This document shows, piece after piece, positions 1-6,805 of a stretch of 14,947 nucleotides of DNA (the first letter of the stretch is position 1; every line of letters begins with the position of its first letter). The notes beneath the pieces are model-generated. The model was given only the letters and a program-made list of their open reading frames with translations. It was not told the DNA's origin and ran no database searches. This stretch comes from JBMNRY01 sp050944915 (GTDB lineage Bacteria; Bacillota; Limnochordia; JAAZLZ01), in assembly GCA_050944915.1 (NCBI GenBank), contig JBMNRY010000049.1, forward strand, positions 1 to 14,947. Direction: 5' to 3'. The translations under genes were made by a program, and so were the position numbers.

Positions 1-810
1 CTCCTACAAATCGAGACCCAAAAAAAGCGGGGTCAGCTAAGTTTCCAGCGGGCCCAAAGGAGACTCCTCCAAAGCCAGCGGAGCTTAAACCAACTGTTGG
101 GACGGGATCCCCAAAGCCCCCTTAGGGTGGGGGAGCCGGTTTTGCCCCCATGGGATATCCCTCAGGAGGATGAACAGCCGGCCCGAAGTTTGACCCTAGT
201 CCAGTTGGAAAACAAATTACAGGAAGCCCGCTGGCGGCAGGAAGAACGCCTTCAAGAACGAGGGCCCAAGTTGGCCCTCAGCGGCAGTTTGCATCGGCCC
301 CAGACCAGCGTTGGTCTAGCTTGGGATCGGCGGGAGCTAACTTTAAAAGTGGGCCAGGAGCTCCTGACCTACGGCCATGGACGGCGAAGCAGCGGAGGAG
401 GTCGAGCCGAAGAATGGCGGGTGGGCTTTAATGTATCCTTGCCTCTCTATGATGGGGGAGTCGGGCAAGAAACAGCCTACCAGGATCGCTTGGAAATCGA
501 GGCTTTGGAAGAGGGGTTAATCCGGGAGGAGGAGCGGACCCAGTGGGCTCTACGGGATGCCTACCAGGACTACTTAGAAGCTAAAGCCTCCGTTGATATT
601 GCAACCCTCGAGCTTCAGACCGCGGAATTAATCAAAAAGCAAAGGGTCGAACGGATGGCCCTGGGGATGGAAACTCCTCTGGATCTACTCAACGGGGAGC
701 TGGAAGTATTGCAGGCGGAAAACAACTTGCTGCGGGCCCAAGGGGAGTATGCTTTAGCCATCGCCCGCTGGCGGCGGGCGGCAGGAAAACCGTTGGGGGA
801 GGTTGACTAA
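1..810 (+). CDS. TolC-family outer membrane efflux protein, 5'-truncated by window edge
   Basis: The reading frame is open from base 1, so the TTG at 97 is probably not the start and the N-terminal half lies outside the window. TolC-family proteins form trimeric channels through the outer membrane and periplasm for drug or protein export. The visible part begins at the end of the first helical repeat, with the typical LNQLLGRDP ending. It continues with a helix, then two stretches that fit porin beta strands (around KLALSGSLH and WRVGFNVSLPLYDGG, the usual family signature before the next helix). Long amphipathic helices follow, ending in YALAIARWRRAAGKPL, a normal family C-terminus. The TAA overlaps the next gene's ATG by one base, suggesting translational coupling. 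The family call is firm; the transported substrate is unknown, and no pump or adaptor gene is visible. Confidence 0.85.
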   Translation, partial: LLQIETQKKRGQLSFQRAQRRLLQSQRSLNQLLGRDPQSPLRVGEPVLPPWDIPQEDEQPARSLTLVQLENKLQEARWRQEERLQERGPKLALSGSLHRPQTSVGLAWDRRELTLKVGQELLTYGHGRRSSGGGRAEEWRVGFNVSLPLYDGGVGQETAYQDRLEIEALEEGLIREEERTQWALRDAYQDYLEAKASVDIATLELQTAELIKKQRVERMALGMETPLDLLNGELEVLQAENNLLRAQGEYALAIARWRRAAGKPLGEVD

Positions 811-1859
811 TGGGACGCTATCTTTGTGCACTCATCTTATGTTTAGCTTTGGCGGTGCCCGTCGGTGCCGAACCGGTCTTTAGTTTGGCTACAGCCTTGG
901 AGGTGGCCAAGGAAGAAAGCATGGTCATCAAAATGGCCGATCTGGCCTTGGAGGAGGCCCGTTTAGCCTATGAGGAGACTAAGGCCGATTACTTGCTCCG
1001 GTCTTCCATCATCGCCAAGACTCAAGGGGAGAATCAGTGGCGGATCGCCCAAAGGAATCGGGAACTGGCCCAAGGGGAACTGGCCATGGAAGTTGAAACC
1101 GCCTATTATCGGGTTTTGCGGTCCGAGATGGCCTTAGATTTGGCCCAGCGGAGCCTTAAGCAAGCCCAAACCCAATTGGCATCGACCCAAGTCCGCCACG
1201 AACAGGGGATGCTCTCCGATGTGGATTTATTGGCAGCCCAATCCCAAGTGGCCGTTGCTGAATTGGAGGTAAATCGGGCCCAAGCCGATTATGATACTGC
1301 CCGCATGGCCTTTAACCGCCTTTTAGGCCGGGATCTAGATGCTCCTTTTCAGCTGGTCGATGAGTTTACCTATGAACCGGTGGAAGTCCATCTAGAGGAG
1401 GCTATAGAACATGCCTTAGCTAACCGGTTAGAGCTAGCCCGGGCGAGGGATGTCTTGAAACTACGGGAGCAGGAGCTGGCCGTCAGCGATCATGAGTTCA
1501 CTCCCCCCTTGACCATTGCTAAGGCCCGCTTAGCCCTCGAGAGGGCCCAATTGGAATTGGCCGAGCGGGAGGTCGATATCCGCATGGAGGTCAGCCAAAA
1601 CTACCACCAGCTTAGGGAAGCGGAAGCCCGGGTGCCCATCCAACAAAAGAATCTGGCCAGGGCCCAAGAAAGCCTGCGGATCACCGAAGCCCGCTATGAA
1701 GTAGGAGTCATCACCTCGGCGGAGCTCATCGATGCCCAGCGGGCCGCCTTCCAAGGGGAAGTAGCTCTAATCCAGGCTGTTTTTGATTACAATACGGCAT
1801 TGGCCCGGTTTTATCGCAGTGCGGGCTATCCCTTGGTCCCAGACCAGGATGGGGAATAA
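810..1859 (+). CDS. TolC-like exported protein lacking obvious porin strands
   Basis: This 349-residue protein begins at an ATG overlapping the previous stop. It has a signal peptide (hydrophobic residues 5-20, probable cleavage after VGA). The body is two helical repeats typical of TolC proteins: FNRLLGRDL closes the first, and a C-terminal helix ends in ALARFYRSAGYPL. TolC relatives usually have about 420-480 residues, with some 45-60 residues of beta strands between the helices of each repeat. Here those segments are missing: only about a dozen residues (around RSSIIAKTQGEN) link the first helix pair, and a short SDHEFTPPLT joins the second. It therefore looks like an all-helical periplasmic barrel without a membrane pore. 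That is inference; it may pair with the neighbouring full TolC. The helical repeats clearly support family membership. Confidence 0.8.
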   Translation: MGRYLCALILCLALAVPVGAEPVFSLATALEVAKEESMVIKMADLALEEARLAYEETKADYLLRSSIIAKTQGENQWRIAQRNRELAQGELAMEVETAYYRVLRSEMALDLAQRSLKQAQTQLASTQVRHEQGMLSDVDLLAAQSQVAVAELEVNRAQADYDTARMAFNRLLGRDLDAPFQLVDEFTYEPVEVHLEEAIEHALANRLELARARDVLKLREQELAVSDHEFTPPLTIAKARLALERAQLELAEREVDIRMEVSQNYHQLREAEARVPIQQKNLARAQESLRITEARYEVGVITSAELIDAQRAAFQGEVALIQAVFDYNTALARFYRSAGYPLVPDQDGE

Positions 1860-1864
1860 TAAGT

Positions 1865-1905
1865 GAAAAAATCCCGCCGGCCCTCTTGGGGGAGGACGGC
1901 GGGAT
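1865..1905 (-). terminator. Intrinsic terminator of murB
   Basis: ATCCCGCCG (1871-1879) pairs perfectly with CGGCGGGAT (1897-1905), and CCTC/GAGG can pair inside the loop. Read on the minus strand, the stem is followed by a run of T (bases 1870-1865). It lies 22 bases past the murB stop. The plus-strand side lacks a T run, so it is less convincing as a terminator for the tolC pair, though it sits just after them. Confidence 0.85.
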
Positions 1906-1926
1906 TAGTAATCTATTGAGGTTGAT

Positions 1927-2847
1927 TCAAGTCCTATCTTCGCCGACGATGCGTACTTCTGGTTCCAGTTGGACACCAAACTTATCGTAGACCGTTTTCT
2001 GGATATGTTTGATCAGCTGGATCACATCTTGGGCGGTAGCGTGGCCCTTGTTGATGATAAATCCCGCATGGCGGTTCGATACCTGGGCATCGCCGATGCG
2101 GGCCCCTTTAAGGCCGGCCTTTTCGATGAGGGCACCGGCGTAATTATCGGGGGGCCTTTTGAAGGTGCTCCCGGCGCTGGGCCAATCGAGGGGTTGTTTC
2201 GCTTTGCGCAAGGCTAATAGACGGCGGATCTCGGTCCGAATGGATTCGGGGTCCTTTTTTTGCAGCTCGAGGAGCACATCGAGGACGATCCCCCGTTGGG
2301 CGCTGACGTTGGAGTGGCGGTAGGCTAAGCCTAATTCCTCCTCCGACCAGGTTTCCACTCGGCCAGCGGTAGTGAGGATGGTGGCCTGGACTAGGACATC
2401 CTTCATTTCTCCGTTGTAAGCACCAGCGTTCATGTAAACGGCACCGCCGATGGTACCAGGAATACCGGCGGCGAATTCTAAGCCTGTTAGACCTTTCCGA
2501 CAGGCTAAAAAGGCGATGGAGTTGAGACTGGCTCCCGCCTGGGCTTTGATCCTTCGATCTTGTACTTGGATTTGGCTGAAATTGGCGGCGATTTTGATGA
2601 CAATCCCTCTGATGCCGCCATCACGGACCAGAAGATTGCTGCCATTACCGATGACCAGATGGGGGATCCCGTTGCGGCGGCAGAAATCGATGATCTTAAT
2701 GATTTGTTCCGCCGTTTGAGGGAGTACCAAGAGATCCGCGGGTCCGCCGATGCGGAAGGAAGTGTGGTTGGTCATGGGCTCTTGGGGAAGAACGTATTGG
2801 GCTGGAATCAAGGCGCGGATTTCTTCGGTCCATAGATCTACACGCAA
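1927..2847 (-). CDS. murB: UDP-N-acetylenolpyruvoylglucosamine reductase MurB
   Basis: MurB is a cytoplasmic FAD enzyme that uses NADPH to reduce UDP-GlcNAc-enolpyruvate to UDP-MurNAc in peptidoglycan synthesis. The 306-residue product has the FAD-binding segment (NHTSFRIGGPADLLVLP near 27-43, GNGSNLLVRDGG near 68-78) and the glycine-rich GIPGTIGGAVYMNAGAY near 128-144. The active-site residues are visible: Tyr176-Arg177 in YRHS, the proton-donor Ser227 in AGSTFKRP, and Glu297 in LEPEVRIVG. The short length is like the Staphylococcus (type II) form. The TTG start is chosen because GGAGGT (2854-2859) sits 6 bases upstream. It is a single gene, divergent from the transporter at 3331, not in a mur cluster. 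Confidence 0.96.
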   Translation of the reverse strand: MRVDLWTEEIRALIPAQYVLPQEPMTNHTSFRIGGPADLLVLPQTAEQIIKIIDFCRRNGIPHLVIGNGSNLLVRDGGIRGIVIKIAANFSQIQVQDRRIKAQAGASLNSIAFLACRKGLTGLEFAAGIPGTIGGAVYMNAGAYNGEMKDVLVQATILTTAGRVETWSEEELGLAYRHSNVSAQRGIVLDVLLELQKKDPESIRTEIRRLLALRKAKQPLDWPSAGSTFKRPPDNYAGALIEKAGLKGARIGDAQVSNRHAGFIINKGHATAQDVIQLIKHIQKTVYDKFGVQLEPEVRIVGEDRT

Positions 2848-2936
2848 AGCTCTACCTCCAGACTCAAGGAAGATCTCACGGTTATTATTACATCAAAAAA
2901 CGGCACTAGTCCTGCTCACCCTGAGTAACCAGCCCC

Positions 2937-2990
2937 AAATTATTATTATGCAAATCCCTTGCAACTATTGCCGGGGAAAATCATAATAAT
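2937..2990. promoter_or_regulatory. Possible divergent promoter/operator between murB and the transporter
   Basis: A perfect 9-base inverted repeat, ATTATTATG (2942-2950) and CATAATAAT (2982-2990), flanks a self-complementary TTGCAA (2959-2964). Read leftward, TTGCAA with a 16-base spacer to TAATTT could be a murB promoter. Read rightward, TTGCAA and TAATAA are 19 apart, which is less good. Regulatory function is inferred from symmetry and position only. Confidence 0.35.
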
Positions 2991-3046
2991 CTTTCATAGG
3001 CTAAAATCGACTCCCCATCTGTATGGAAGAAGGCCCCTTGGACTAC

Positions 3047-3291
3047 TAGGGGAGGTGTTGGGTTGTACTTCAGGCACATTCACCGGGGGATTGCCGGGAA
3101 GGATCCCCGGTGGCCCAGGAAGTCATCCCTTCCCCTATATTGTTACGCAAAAACAGGTGATTTCATTAATGATGGAAGAAGGAATCTCCAGGGTCCCAGG
3201 GGAATTGGTGTTTATTTTCAATTAATTTTACGTAACGGAAGGAAAAAGGTGGGATCGGTGCGAATTTATCCCAGTATATCGCCTTCGGCGA
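3047..3291 (+). promoter_or_regulatory. Candidate structured leader upstream of the sodium symporter
   Basis: The 483-base gap 2848-3330 has no convincing gene. It contains several stems in a row: TAGGGGA/TCCCCTA (3047-3053 with 3131-3137) enclosing a perfect 8-base stem CACCGGGG/CCCCGGTG (3081-3088 with 3105-3112), then TGGGAT/ATCCCA (3250-3255 with 3268-3273) and TCGCC/GGCGA (3279-3283 with 3287-3291). No T run follows any stem, so it is not a plain terminator. I looked for glycine-riboswitch and T-box consensus elements, which would suit an amino-acid transporter, and did not find them. Whether it acts as RNA, and on which strand, is open. Confidence 0.35.
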
Positions 3292-3330
3292 CCGAATGGG
3301 TAATAGTTATTAAAAAGGAGGACGAGTTTT

Positions 3331-4704
3331 GTGGCAGATCCGAATGGTTATCAACCGGAAGTTGGACAAAGGGAAACTTGGGGCTCACGGGTAGGCTTCA
3401 TCTTAGCTGCTGCGGGCTCCGCGATTGGTTTGGGGAACATTTGGCGATTTCCATACCTAACGGGGACCAGTGGTGGGGGCGCTTTTATTCTACTTTATCT
3501 AATTGCGATCGCAATCATCGGCTATCCGATTATGATCGCCGAAATTACTATCGGGCGTACGACCCAGCGCAACCCTGTCGGTGCTTTTAAGGCGTTGGCT
3601 CCCAATACACCTTGGTATCTGGTAGGTTCCTTAGGCGTTTTAGCCGGATTCTTTATCCTGTCCTATTATTCTGTCGTCGCAGGTTGGTCTGTATCTTATG
3701 TATTCAAAGCTCTCTTTGGTAGTTTCGCTCCCGGGACAGATTACGCCGGAGCCTTCGTCAGTCATATCAGCGGTGTGTGGGAACCGATTATTTGGCACGG
3801 GATCTTTATGGCGTTGACCATCGGCATCATCGCGTCCGGGGTCGTCGATGGTATTCAAAGGTCGGTCTCCGTCATGATGCCTTTACTGTTCTGTCTACTC
3901 CTTCTCTTGGTCATTCGCTCCGTCACCTTACCTGGAGCTATGGAAGGGATCGCCTTCCTGGTGAAGCCTGACTTTAGTGCAGTTACCGCGAGAACCTTCC
4001 TCGATGCTTTGTCCCAAGCCTTCTTCAGCTTGAGCTTGGGGATGGGAGCGATGATTACCTATGGTAGTTATCTCTCCAAGAAAGAGGATATCGGCGGCAA
4101 CGCCGCTTGGGTGGTGGGCTTAGATACTATGGCCGCCATCATCGCTGGTTTTGCCATTTTCCCCGCAGTTTTCGCCCTCGGTTTTGAACCAAGCCAAGGC
4201 CCTGGTTTGACTTTCATTACCCTCCCAGCGGTCTTTGCTGAAATGCCTTTGGGCAAGTTCTTCGCGACGATTTTCTTCATTTTGCTTTCCATCGCCGCCT
4301 TGACTTCCGCGATTTCCCTGCTGGAAGTAGTCGTTGCTTGGCTCGTCGATGAAAAGGGTTGGAGCCGTCCCCGGGCTTCTGTCGTCCTCGGGATCATTTG
4401 TTTCATTATCGGCGTGCCGACCAGTCTAGGTTATAGCACCCTAAGCCATATTACCTTCCTCGGTATGGACCTGTTGGATACCTACGACTGGGTCGCCAAC
4501 TCCCTCATGCTACCCCTTGGCGGTCTGCTAATCGCTATCTTTACGGGGTACGTCTGGGGAGCCCAAAAGGCTGCCGATGCAGCCAACCACACCACCGGTG
4601 GCGTCAAAGTCGGTGCCTGGTGGATGTTCTTAATCCGCTATGTAGCTCCCATCCTCACCGGGTTGGTTATGCTCAGCGGCTTGATGTCCCGCCTTGGCGG
4701 CTGA
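3331..4704 (+). CDS. Sodium-dependent amino-acid transporter, NSS/SNF family
   Basis: This 457-residue polytopic membrane protein belongs to the neurotransmitter:sodium symporter family (LeuT, MhsT, Tyt1), which imports amino acids with sodium. TM1 carries the diagnostic unwound-helix motif GSAIGLGNIWRFPYL near residues 29-43, holding sodium and substrate ligands. RETWGSR just before it is the usual cytoplasmic gate sequence. TM3 has LSYYSVVAGW, and TM6 corresponds to the FFSLSLGMGAMITYGSY region. The length fits the shorter eleven-helix bacterial members (MhsT, Tyt1) rather than LeuT. The GTG start is supported by AAGGAGGA at 3315-3322. It is a single-gene unit with its own terminator. The sequence does not tell which amino acid is carried. 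Confidence 0.95.
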   Translation: MADPNGYQPEVGQRETWGSRVGFILAAAGSAIGLGNIWRFPYLTGTSGGGAFILLYLIAIAIIGYPIMIAEITIGRTTQRNPVGAFKALAPNTPWYLVGSLGVLAGFFILSYYSVVAGWSVSYVFKALFGSFAPGTDYAGAFVSHISGVWEPIIWHGIFMALTIGIIASGVVDGIQRSVSVMMPLLFCLLLLLVIRSVTLPGAMEGIAFLVKPDFSAVTARTFLDALSQAFFSLSLGMGAMITYGSYLSKKEDIGGNAAWVVGLDTMAAIIAGFAIFPAVFALGFEPSQGPGLTFITLPAVFAEMPLGKFFATIFFILLSIAALTSAISLLEVVVAWLVDEKGWSRPRASVVLGIICFIIGVPTSLGYSTLSHITFLGMDLLDTYDWVANSLMLPLGGLLIAIFTGYVWGAQKAADAANHTTGGVKVGAWWMFLIRYVAPILTGLVMLSGLMSRLGG

Positions 4705-4711
4705 CAATCCT

Positions 4712-4747
4712 ACACCGCAGGATCCTATCCTGCGGTGTTTTTATTTT
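4712..4747 (+). terminator. Strong intrinsic terminator after the symporter
   Basis: A perfect 12-base stem, ACACCGCAGGAT (4712-4723) with ATCCTGCGGTGT (4727-4738), has a 3-base loop and runs straight into a T-rich tract (4738-4747). It starts 8 bases after the stop codon. Confidence 0.95.
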
Positions 4748-5063
4748 TCTGAGTATGATCGGCATTCTTTTCTTAAAGGACGGAAAAGCCAACGGGTAAG
4801 GTTCTGGCCTAGGATTCTAGGTGTGGGAAAGGGATATTAATCAATTAAGAAGGTCATCGAGCCCCATGGGAGTAAGACCTAAGGCAAGATGACTTTATTA
4901 ATTAACCCAATTATCGAGCAGGATGTCCCCAAGGACCATTTTGGCAGTCCGATGGGTTCTTGCTATTGGGGAAGGAGTTAGGGTCGATTCTAGCGTAGCT
5001 AATGGATAAAACCAACGGGAAGGGAGTGGGAAAGCTGCGCAAGCCTGGCGCAGCGGTAGTCCG
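4748..5063 (+). other. Intergenic leader with small hairpins, no gene seen
   Basis: These 316 bases hold no recognisable gene. Visible structure: CCTAG/CTAGG with a 4-base loop (4808-4821); AGGTC/GACCT (4851-4855 with 4876-4880) around the palindrome CCCATGGG (4863-4870); a 9-base direct repeat AGTCCGATG at 4946-4954 and 5058-5066, the second copy covering the start codon of the next gene; and a 7-base hairpin at 5034-5054, listed separately. No T-box core sequence was found. No clear promoter stands out. Confidence 0.5.
5021..5063 (+). promoter_or_regulatory. Hairpin between purine-rich SD-like sequence and start codon
   Basis: GCTGCGC (5034-5040) and GCGCAGC (5048-5054) form a perfect 7-base stem with a 7-base loop. 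The only Shine-Dalgarno-like sequence, AGGGAGTGGG (5021-5030), lies before it, and the start codon is 9 bases after it (5064). If the hairpin forms, the effective spacing from AGGGAGTGGG to ATG falls from 33 to about 12 bases. A role in translation is inferred. Confidence 0.4.
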
Positions 5064-6650
5064 ATGACGGTAGCCCAAATCATCGCCAAGACTTTAGCTG
5101 CCTGGCAGATCACCCATGTCTTCGGCCTGCCCGGCGGCTCTAATCTAGGTTTGGTCGAAGCCCTACGGCAGGAGGGCATCACCTTCGTGTTAACGAAACA
5201 TGAAAACAGCGCCGCCCTCATGGCTTCCACCTACGCCCGGCTGACGGGTTCTGTCGGGGTATGTCTGGCCACCGGGGGTCCAGGGGCCATCAACATGATC
5301 AACGGTGTGGCCCACAGCCTCCAAGATCGGGAACCGATTTTGATTCTAACGGGACAATTCCCCGAGGATACTCTGCCCCTGATTCCCCACCAGCGATTGG
5401 ATCACGGCCAGTTTTTCCGACCGGTGACTAAATGGTCCACAACCTGTACCAGCGCCAACGTGGGTCGGGTGGTGGAGAAAGCTTTGAAGATTGCCTTAAG
5501 CCAACGGCCGGGTCCGGTACATATCGACTTACCTGCGAACATCTCCAAAATGGAGGCCTCAGGAATTCCCCAGCCTTGGGAAGTGCCCCTGTGGGCCCCG
5601 ACCCAAGAAGCCCTGGAGGGGGCCCGCAGATTACTGAAAGAAGGGAAAAAACCTCTCGTCTTAGCGGGTCTTAACGTCCTTGGAGCCCGGGATGCCTTCC
5701 TGGCCTTTGTGGAAAAACTAGGAGCCCCCGTCCTGTTGACACCCAAGGCCAAAGGTCTTCTTCCTGCGGATCATCCCTGTTTAGCCGGCATCGCCGGTTT
5801 GGGAATGGCTGTCGATAAATTCCTCTTACCCCTCTTCCAGGAGGCTGATTTGCTAATCACCATCGGCTATGACCCTATTGAAGTAGTACCTTCTTGGTAC
5901 CGTATCGGGGAGGTGCCGGTGCTCCATATCGATGGGGTAGCTAATGTGGATGGTTTTTATACCGAAGGGACGGAAGTGATCGGTTCCATCGAGATCACCT
6001 TAGAGTCTTTGCTCCCGGAGTTGGAAGAACGTTCTTGGGGAAGCAGGGTGGAAGAGCTCAAAGATGAGGTGGCCAAGCAGCTTCAAGGGGCGGTGCCCAA
6101 GGACCTCCAAGGGGTCTCCCCCAGCGGGTTTCTACGGGCCCTCGGAGAGGCCATACCAGCTAATACCATCGTCACCTGTGATACAGGGGCCCATAAGATG
6201 CTAAGCTGTCAATATTTGCCCCTAAGGGGCGGTAAGTTCCTGGTCTCCAACGGCATTTCTACCATGGGCTATTCTCTACCCGCGGCCATCGCTGCGCGGC
6301 ATCTTTGCGATGACCCCATCCTTTGTCTCACCGGCGATGGGGGCCTGGGGATGGTCCTCGGGGAGTTGGAAACAGCAGCCCGGGCGCCTAAGGGTTTTCC
6401 CATCGTTGTTTTTTGTGATAGCAGCTTAAGTTTGATTAAAATCAAGCAGCACCAGGGGGATTATCACCCCACAGGAGTCGATTTTGGCTCCATCGATTGG
6501 CAAGCCGCGGCCCAAATGGTGGGCGCCCGGGGATTGATGACCGATGATCTGGAGGAAGCTTGCCAGGCGGTGGTGGAGAGTATGGAGAGCGGGGAATTGA
6601 CGGTGATCGGCCTTCAGATCGATCCCAGGGAGTATTATCAATTGATCTAG
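5064..6650 (+). CDS. Thiamine-diphosphate enzyme, acetolactate synthase large-subunit type
   Basis: This 528-residue protein shows the three-domain layout of the acetolactate synthase / pyruvate oxidase family. The N-terminal pyrimidine-binding domain has GLPGGSN near 21-27 and the cofactor-activating Glu47 in KHENSAA. A central domain covers roughly residues 190-330. The C-terminal domain carries the ThDP/Mg motif beginning GDGG at 424 and continuing to about 453, where the usual NN is replaced by CDSS. Members decarboxylate 2-keto acids; acetolactate synthase makes acetolactate for branched-chain amino acids or acetoin. No regulatory small subunit (ilvN) follows, so an anabolic role is uncertain, and other 2-keto-acid lyases are possible. 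ATG 5064 is the only standard start in the open frame, which begins after a stop at 5007; it has no close ribosome binding site. Confidence 0.88.
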   Translation: MTVAQIIAKTLAAWQITHVFGLPGGSNLGLVEALRQEGITFVLTKHENSAALMASTYARLTGSVGVCLATGGPGAINMINGVAHSLQDREPILILTGQFPEDTLPLIPHQRLDHGQFFRPVTKWSTTCTSANVGRVVEKALKIALSQRPGPVHIDLPANISKMEASGIPQPWEVPLWAPTQEALEGARRLLKEGKKPLVLAGLNVLGARDAFLAFVEKLGAPVLLTPKAKGLLPADHPCLAGIAGLGMAVDKFLLPLFQEADLLITIGYDPIEVVPSWYRIGEVPVLHIDGVANVDGFYTEGTEVIGSIEITLESLLPELEERSWGSRVEELKDEVAKQLQGAVPKDLQGVSPSGFLRALGEAIPANTIVTCDTGAHKMLSCQYLPLRGGKFLVSNGISTMGYSLPAAIAARHLCDDPILCLTGDGGLGMVLGELETAARAPKGFPIVVFCDSSLSLIKIKQHQGDYHPTGVDFGSIDWQAAAQMVGARGLMTDDLEEACQAVVESMESGELTVIGLQIDPREYYQLI

Positions 6651-6659
6651 GTTACGATG

Positions 6660-6716
6660 AACAAAGGCGGGATCCTTTGGTTGATCCCGTCTTTGTTGTG
6701 TCTCTTTTTCTGTTTT
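6660..6716 (+). terminator. Strong intrinsic terminator after the ThDP enzyme
   Basis: A 15-base stem with one G-T wobble (6660-6674 with 6683-6697) and an 8-base loop is followed by a T-rich stretch (TCTCTTTTTCTGTTTT, 6701-6716). It begins 10 bases past the stop codon and separates this gene from the oxidoreductase. Confidence 0.92.
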
Positions 6717-6805
6717 GGCAGAGGGAATAATAGTTCAGCTAATGGTTCTCGGAGGAATGGGGATTGGGGGAGGGGAAAATAAGGGGAGCAAAGGAGTTGA
6801 GGAAG

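Noticed and set aside
97..99. TTG start for the first TolC gene
   Set aside because: The frame is open to base 1 and the residues before 97 continue the TolC helix, so the start lies outside the window.
3047..3137. Glycine riboswitch or T-box upstream of the symporter
   Set aside because: The conserved core sequences of both classes are missing; only unclassified stems are visible.
3063..3590. Open frame across the symporter leader and start
   Set aside because: It lies in another frame of the clear symporter gene, has no family similarity and no fitting ribosome binding site.
4068..4406. Antisense frame inside the symporter gene
   Set aside because: Composition is rich in Lys, Ala and Pro as expected from the complement of membrane-protein codons; no start signals.
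5034..5063. tRNA fragment (sequence resembles a D-arm, GGCGCAGCGGTAG)
   Set aside because: No acceptor stem, anticodon arm or T-arm follows; the next bases are the ThDP enzyme gene.
6764..6805. Upstream TTG start for the Old Yellow Enzyme gene
   Set aside because: Homology begins at Met 6806, which has AAAGGAG at the right distance; the extra 14 residues are not family-like.
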